A DNA stretch of 64,000 bases from Collinsella sp. GTDB lineage: Bacteria; Actinomycetota; Coriobacteriia; Coriobacteriales; Coriobacteriaceae. Within the stretch, counting starts at the first letter, position 1, and every line of letters starts with the position of its first letter. The DNA lies in assembly GCA_019419505.1 (NCBI GenBank), contig DXZS01000024.1, forward strand, positions 100,434 to 164,433, written 5' to 3'. The translations under genes and the position numbers were made by a program. Of this stretch, positions 61,269-64,000 are shown piece after piece. Under the pieces are notes generated by a model. It saw only the letters and a program-made list of their open reading frames with translations, searched no databases and had not been told where the DNA came from.

Positions 61269-61778
61269 TCAGACCCTGTTGTTTATATATTCGTCTGTTG
61301 CCCCATCTCGAGAAATGATTTTGCATGGGTGCCCAATCACAATCGAATGGCTTGGTACGTCGCAGTTAACATAAGTGTTCGGTGCAACGAGAACGTCGTT
61401 GCCTAAACGAACGCCACCAACAATAGTTGAGTTGACACCAAGCCAAACGCAATCGCCAAGAACAGGCGCACCTTTTCGTTTGCCGCGGTTTTCCCGACCA
61501 ATTGTCACACCTTTGTGCATATTGCAGTTGCGACCGATAACGGCATTCGGGTTTACCGTAATGCCAAAAGCGTGACCCAGATACAAGCCTTCGCCAATCG
61601 AGGTGGCAGGCGCGATCTCGAGACCATATTTGCAAGCCATCCTCTTTCGAAAAAGATGCCATAAAGGATTGTGCGAATTCTGGCACTTTCGAAGTAGCCA
61701 AACAAACCTCAAAGCATGGTTTGAGAGAATAGACCCCCCCCCAAAGCGAATACGGTCACTGCTGTATACATTCGACAT
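61269..61778 (-). CDS. Hexapeptide-repeat acyltransferase with a nine-G tract
   Basis: The 169-residue protein is a left-handed beta-helix acyltransferase of the serine-acetyltransferase/Vat type: EIAPATSIGEGLYLGHAFGITVNPNAVIGRNCNMHKGVTIG, then APVLGDCVWLGVNSTIVGGVRLGNDVLVAPNTYVNCDVPSHSIVIG. It probably acetylates a sugar in the polysaccharide being made by the neighbouring genes. Codons 13-15 are GGG GGG GGG (nine G, 61742-61734), a site prone to slippage. The ATG at 61778 follows GGGTGA; the longer upstream frame overlaps the epimerase gene end. Confidence 0.85.
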   Translation of the reverse strand: MSNVYSSDRIRFGGGSILSNHALRFVWLLRKCQNSHNPLWHLFRKRMACKYGLEIAPATSIGEGLYLGHAFGITVNPNAVIGRNCNMHKGVTIGRENRGKRKGAPVLGDCVWLGVNSTIVGGVRLGNDVLVAPNTYVNCDVPSHSIVIGHPCKIISRDGATDEYINNRV

Positions 61779-61791
61779 TGCTATCACCCAG

Positions 61792-62832
61792 CTAATTCCC
61801 GTAGAACTCGCGATACCACTTCGCGAATTCACGAAGACCGTCCTCGAGCGGCGTTGCGGGTTTGTAACCAAAATCGCGCTCCAAGGCGCCAGTATCCGCA
61901 TAGGTTACAGGCACGTCACCAGGCTGCATAGGAACGAGCTGCTTATGCGCCTCGAAATCGTAATCGGCGGGGAGCACGCCCTCCTCAACCAGCACACGCT
62001 GCAGCGTATCAACGAAGATCAGCAAGTTCTCGGGATTCGAATTGCCGATGTTATACACGCGATGAGCGGCCATTGGCAAACCATCAACACCGATCTTGAC
62101 CTCAGGAGCGCCGTCCATGACCCTGCGCACGCCCTCCACAATATCGTCCACGTACGTAAAGTCGCGCTTACAATCGCCCATGTTGAAAATCTTAATCGTA
62201 TCGCCACGACGCAACTTCTCGGTGAAGCCGAAGTATGCCATGTCGGGCCTTCCCATGGGCCCATACACCGTAAAGAAGCGCAGGCCCGTGGCTGGGATGG
62301 AGTAAAGCTTGGAGTAGGCCGCGGCCATTAGCTCGTTGGACTTCTTTGTGGCGGCGTACAGGCTCACCGGAGAGTCTACACGGTCGTCCTCCGAGAAAGG
62401 CACTTTCTCGTTGCCGCCGTAGACGGAGGAAGAGCTCGCGTAGACAAGATGCTTCACCGGGTGGCGCCTGCAAGCCTCCAATATATTGAAGAACCCTACC
62501 AGGTTGCTGTCTATGTAGGCCTTGGGGTTCTCGATGGAGTATCGCACACCGGCCTGGGCGGCCAAGTTCACCACAACGTCGAAGCCGTTCTCAGCGAACA
62601 GGCGCTCTATCAACGCGGCATCGCACAGGTCGCCGCGCACGAAGGCGAAACGCCCCGCCTTGTCCACCTCCGCCAGCATTCGCAGGCGAGCCTCCTTGAT
62701 GCCAGGGTCGTAGTAGCTGTTCACGTTGTCCAGACCGATGATCGCGTCGTCGGTGGTTTCGAGCAGCCGCTTCACCAGAAACGCCCCGATGAAGCCGGCG
62801 GCGCCAGTGACGAGGACTTTTCTATCCTGCAT
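61792..62832 (-). CDS. NAD-dependent UDP-sugar epimerase (UDP-glucuronate 4-epimerase-like)
   Basis: The 346-residue SDR protein has the NAD motif VTGAAGFIGAFLVKRLL, NLAAQAGVRYSIENP, the catalytic SSSSVYGG and SLYAATKKSNE (Tyr-x3-Lys), RFFTVYGPMGRPDMA, and RDFTYVDDIVEGV. The GVRYSIENP and FTVYGP(M/W)GRPDMA motifs are typical of UDP-glucuronate 4-epimerases, which make UDP-galacturonate for capsules. It is 13 bases before the acyltransferase, in a surface-polysaccharide cluster. Confidence 0.92.
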   Translation of the reverse strand: MQDRKVLVTGAAGFIGAFLVKRLLETTDDAIIGLDNVNSYYDPGIKEARLRMLAEVDKAGRFAFVRGDLCDAALIERLFAENGFDVVVNLAAQAGVRYSIENPKAYIDSNLVGFFNILEACRRHPVKHLVYASSSSVYGGNEKVPFSEDDRVDSPVSLYAATKKSNELMAAAYSKLYSIPATGLRFFTVYGPMGRPDMAYFGFTEKLRRGDTIKIFNMGDCKRDFTYVDDIVEGVRRVMDGAPEVKIGVDGLPMAAHRVYNIGNSNPENLLIFVDTLQRVLVEEGVLPADYDFEAHKQLVPMQPGDVPVTYADTGALERDFGYKPATPLEDGLREFAKWYREFYGN

Positions 62833-62898
62833 ATATACCCCACTCTTTCGTTTTAAGGAAGTCCTGAGATGGAACTCCCAACAAGTTAATTACAGACC

Positions 62899-64000
62899 TC
62901 AAAACGTTTTAAAGCCGCCGCCCTTGACCAGCTTCAGCAGCACCCTCCTACTCTTGGGCAAAGCAAAGCAAATCGCGAAATAGACAACGACGCACCCTAC
63001 AATGTCCAACCCGACGCCAAGCCAGTTGCTAGATGCGAGTCCATACGTCACCCATGCAAATGCGCACATCATCGATGTGCAGAAAATGGGCTCCTTGAGC
63101 GACAACATAGTGCGCCCAAACGAAAGGCCAACCACGAAATATGTGACCACTTGGTTGATAGCAATCAAAAGGATTCTCAATCCCGCATCAGCCCACACGA
63201 CGGCATCGAACCCTTGCATAGCCGCCACGGTCATAAGCGGCGTCATCAACACGAGGTACATCACCTGCACAAGCGTAGACACGCGCGGTTTACCAAGAGA
63301 GCGATACATCTCGCTGCTGTAGTATGAGAGCAGCACCATCGGCCCCTGCACCAGCCCATACAACCCGAACATGAGCGTCGCCTCGCCCCACTGATCGCCG
63401 AGCAACAGGGCCACCAAAGGCTCGCGGAATACGAAGATACCCGCAGACAACGGCAACAGGAACAATGCCACCATGAACTGGAAGCGTCGCAGATAAGCAA
63501 CGTATTCTTCCCGATCAAACTGAAGGCGCGAAAGTGACGAGAACAAGATGGGCGTCGTAGCGTTCGTGATAATCCCGAAGCACCCGCTCACAAAGGTGAC
63601 TGGCGTCTTGTAATATCCCAACTCAGCCGCACCCAGGAAATGCCCCACGATAAAGGTGCCCGCCCAAGAGGAAAGCCATATGGTGAACGACTCCAAAAGC
63701 GTCCATCCGCTGAATGAGAACATAGCCTTCAGCATGTTGAAGGAGTAGAAAAAACGCGGCTTCCACTCAGACAGCAGAGTCAGCCCCACTGCATTTACAA
63801 TATTCGCCGCCAAAGTGCCAACGATAAGTGACCAGTAACCAAATCCCATAAACGCCAGTACAAGCGTCGAGCCGAAGTTAAGTAAGGTCGACGTCAGTCT
63901 CACCGGCATAAGCGACTTGAAATCGAGATTACGGTGGAACAACGCCATCTGAATGCTCGAAAACGACGTCAACGGGAGAGAGAGGCAGGCCACGGCCAAG
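62899..64000 (-). CDS. Wzx-type polysaccharide flippase (N-terminus beyond the window)
   Basis: At least 366 residues are visible and the frame is open to the right edge, so the N-terminus is missing. It is a polytopic MOP-superfamily protein of the WzxC/TuaB kind: YWSLIVGTLAANIVNAVGL, LGAAELGYYKTPVTFVSGCFGIITN, FQFMVALFLLPLSAGIFVFREPLVALLLGDQW. Such proteins flip lipid-linked sugar repeats across the membrane. It lies 66 bases before the epimerase gene on the same strand, so the locus is probably a capsule or exopolysaccharide operon that continues to the right. Confidence 0.88.
   Translation of the reverse strand, partial: LAVACLSLPLTSFSSIQMALFHRNLDFKSLMPVRLTSTLLNFGSTLVLAFMGFGYWSLIVGTLAANIVNAVGLTLLSEWKPRFFYSFNMLKAMFSFSGWTLLESFTIWLSSWAGTFIVGHFLGAAELGYYKTPVTFVSGCFGIITNATTPILFSSLSRLQFDREEYVAYLRRFQFMVALFLLPLSAGIFVFREPLVALLLGDQWGEATLMFGLYGLVQGPMVLLSYYSSEMYRSLGKPRVSTLVQVMYLVLMTPLMTVAAMQGFDAVVWADAGLRILLIAINQVVTYFVVGLSFGRTMLSLKEPIFCTSMMCAFAWVTYGLASSNWLGVGLDIVGCVVVYFAICFALPKSRRVLLKLVKGGGFKTF

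Overview
The window looks like chromosomal DNA from a Coriobacteriia actinomycete, most likely Collinsella or a close relative. The base composition is GC-rich. Nearly all housekeeping genes lie on the minus strand, with frequent ATGA/TAATG overlaps. The conserved blocks have a gram-positive order: rpmF-plsX-acpP-rnc-smc-ftsY-ffh, fakA-recG-rsmD-coaD, rimP-nusA-infB-rbfA-nrnA-truB-ribF-dnaG-rpoD. Genus assignment is inference; no rRNA gene is present.

Layout. 1-17.5 kb: a NifX-like metal-binding protein, then SRP/SMC/RNase III/fatty-acid genes, L32 and YceD, coaD, rsmD, recG, a FakA-Asp23 pair, two identical tRNA-Asn genes and rpoD. 17.5-27.7 kb: primase, FAD synthesis and a translation/transcription operon (truB to rimP), which starts from a strong promoter followed by a terminator-like hairpin in the leader. 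27.8-34 kb: leuS with a 119-bp palindrome in its upstream region, an IMP dehydrogenase of the Tritrichomonas type, a ModE-like regulator and a trans-sulfuration-fold protein without its PLP lysine. 34-38.2 kb: sucrose cassette (GH32 hydrolase, PTS EIIBC, LacI-type repressor with operator-like boxes). 38.4-49.5 kb: an eight-gene Pel-type exopolysaccharide operon (PelD, PelE-like, deacetylase-like PelA, PelF, PelG) continuing into CotH-kinase, VTC-domain and DUF4956 genes; pelD carries a frameshift. 49.9-58.7 kb: an accessory island, partly of lower GC. It holds a RloA/RloB (AbiL-like) pair, a complete type II-A retron with a recognisable msr-msd, gene remnants, a CBASS-type module (CD-NTase with AGS-C sensor plus SLATT two-helix membrane effector) and two uncharacterised genes. 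58.8-64 kb: a decayed surface-protein gene, an LPXTA-anchored surface protein and the start of a polysaccharide cluster (acyltransferase with a nine-G tract, UDP-sugar epimerase, Wzx-type flippase cut by the window edge).

The most notable content is the defence island, above all the retron: its 12-bp a1/a2 helix, branch-point AGC, long msd hairpin, NDT-like effector and RT can all be read directly. Second is the extended Pel operon with its broken c-di-GMP receptor.
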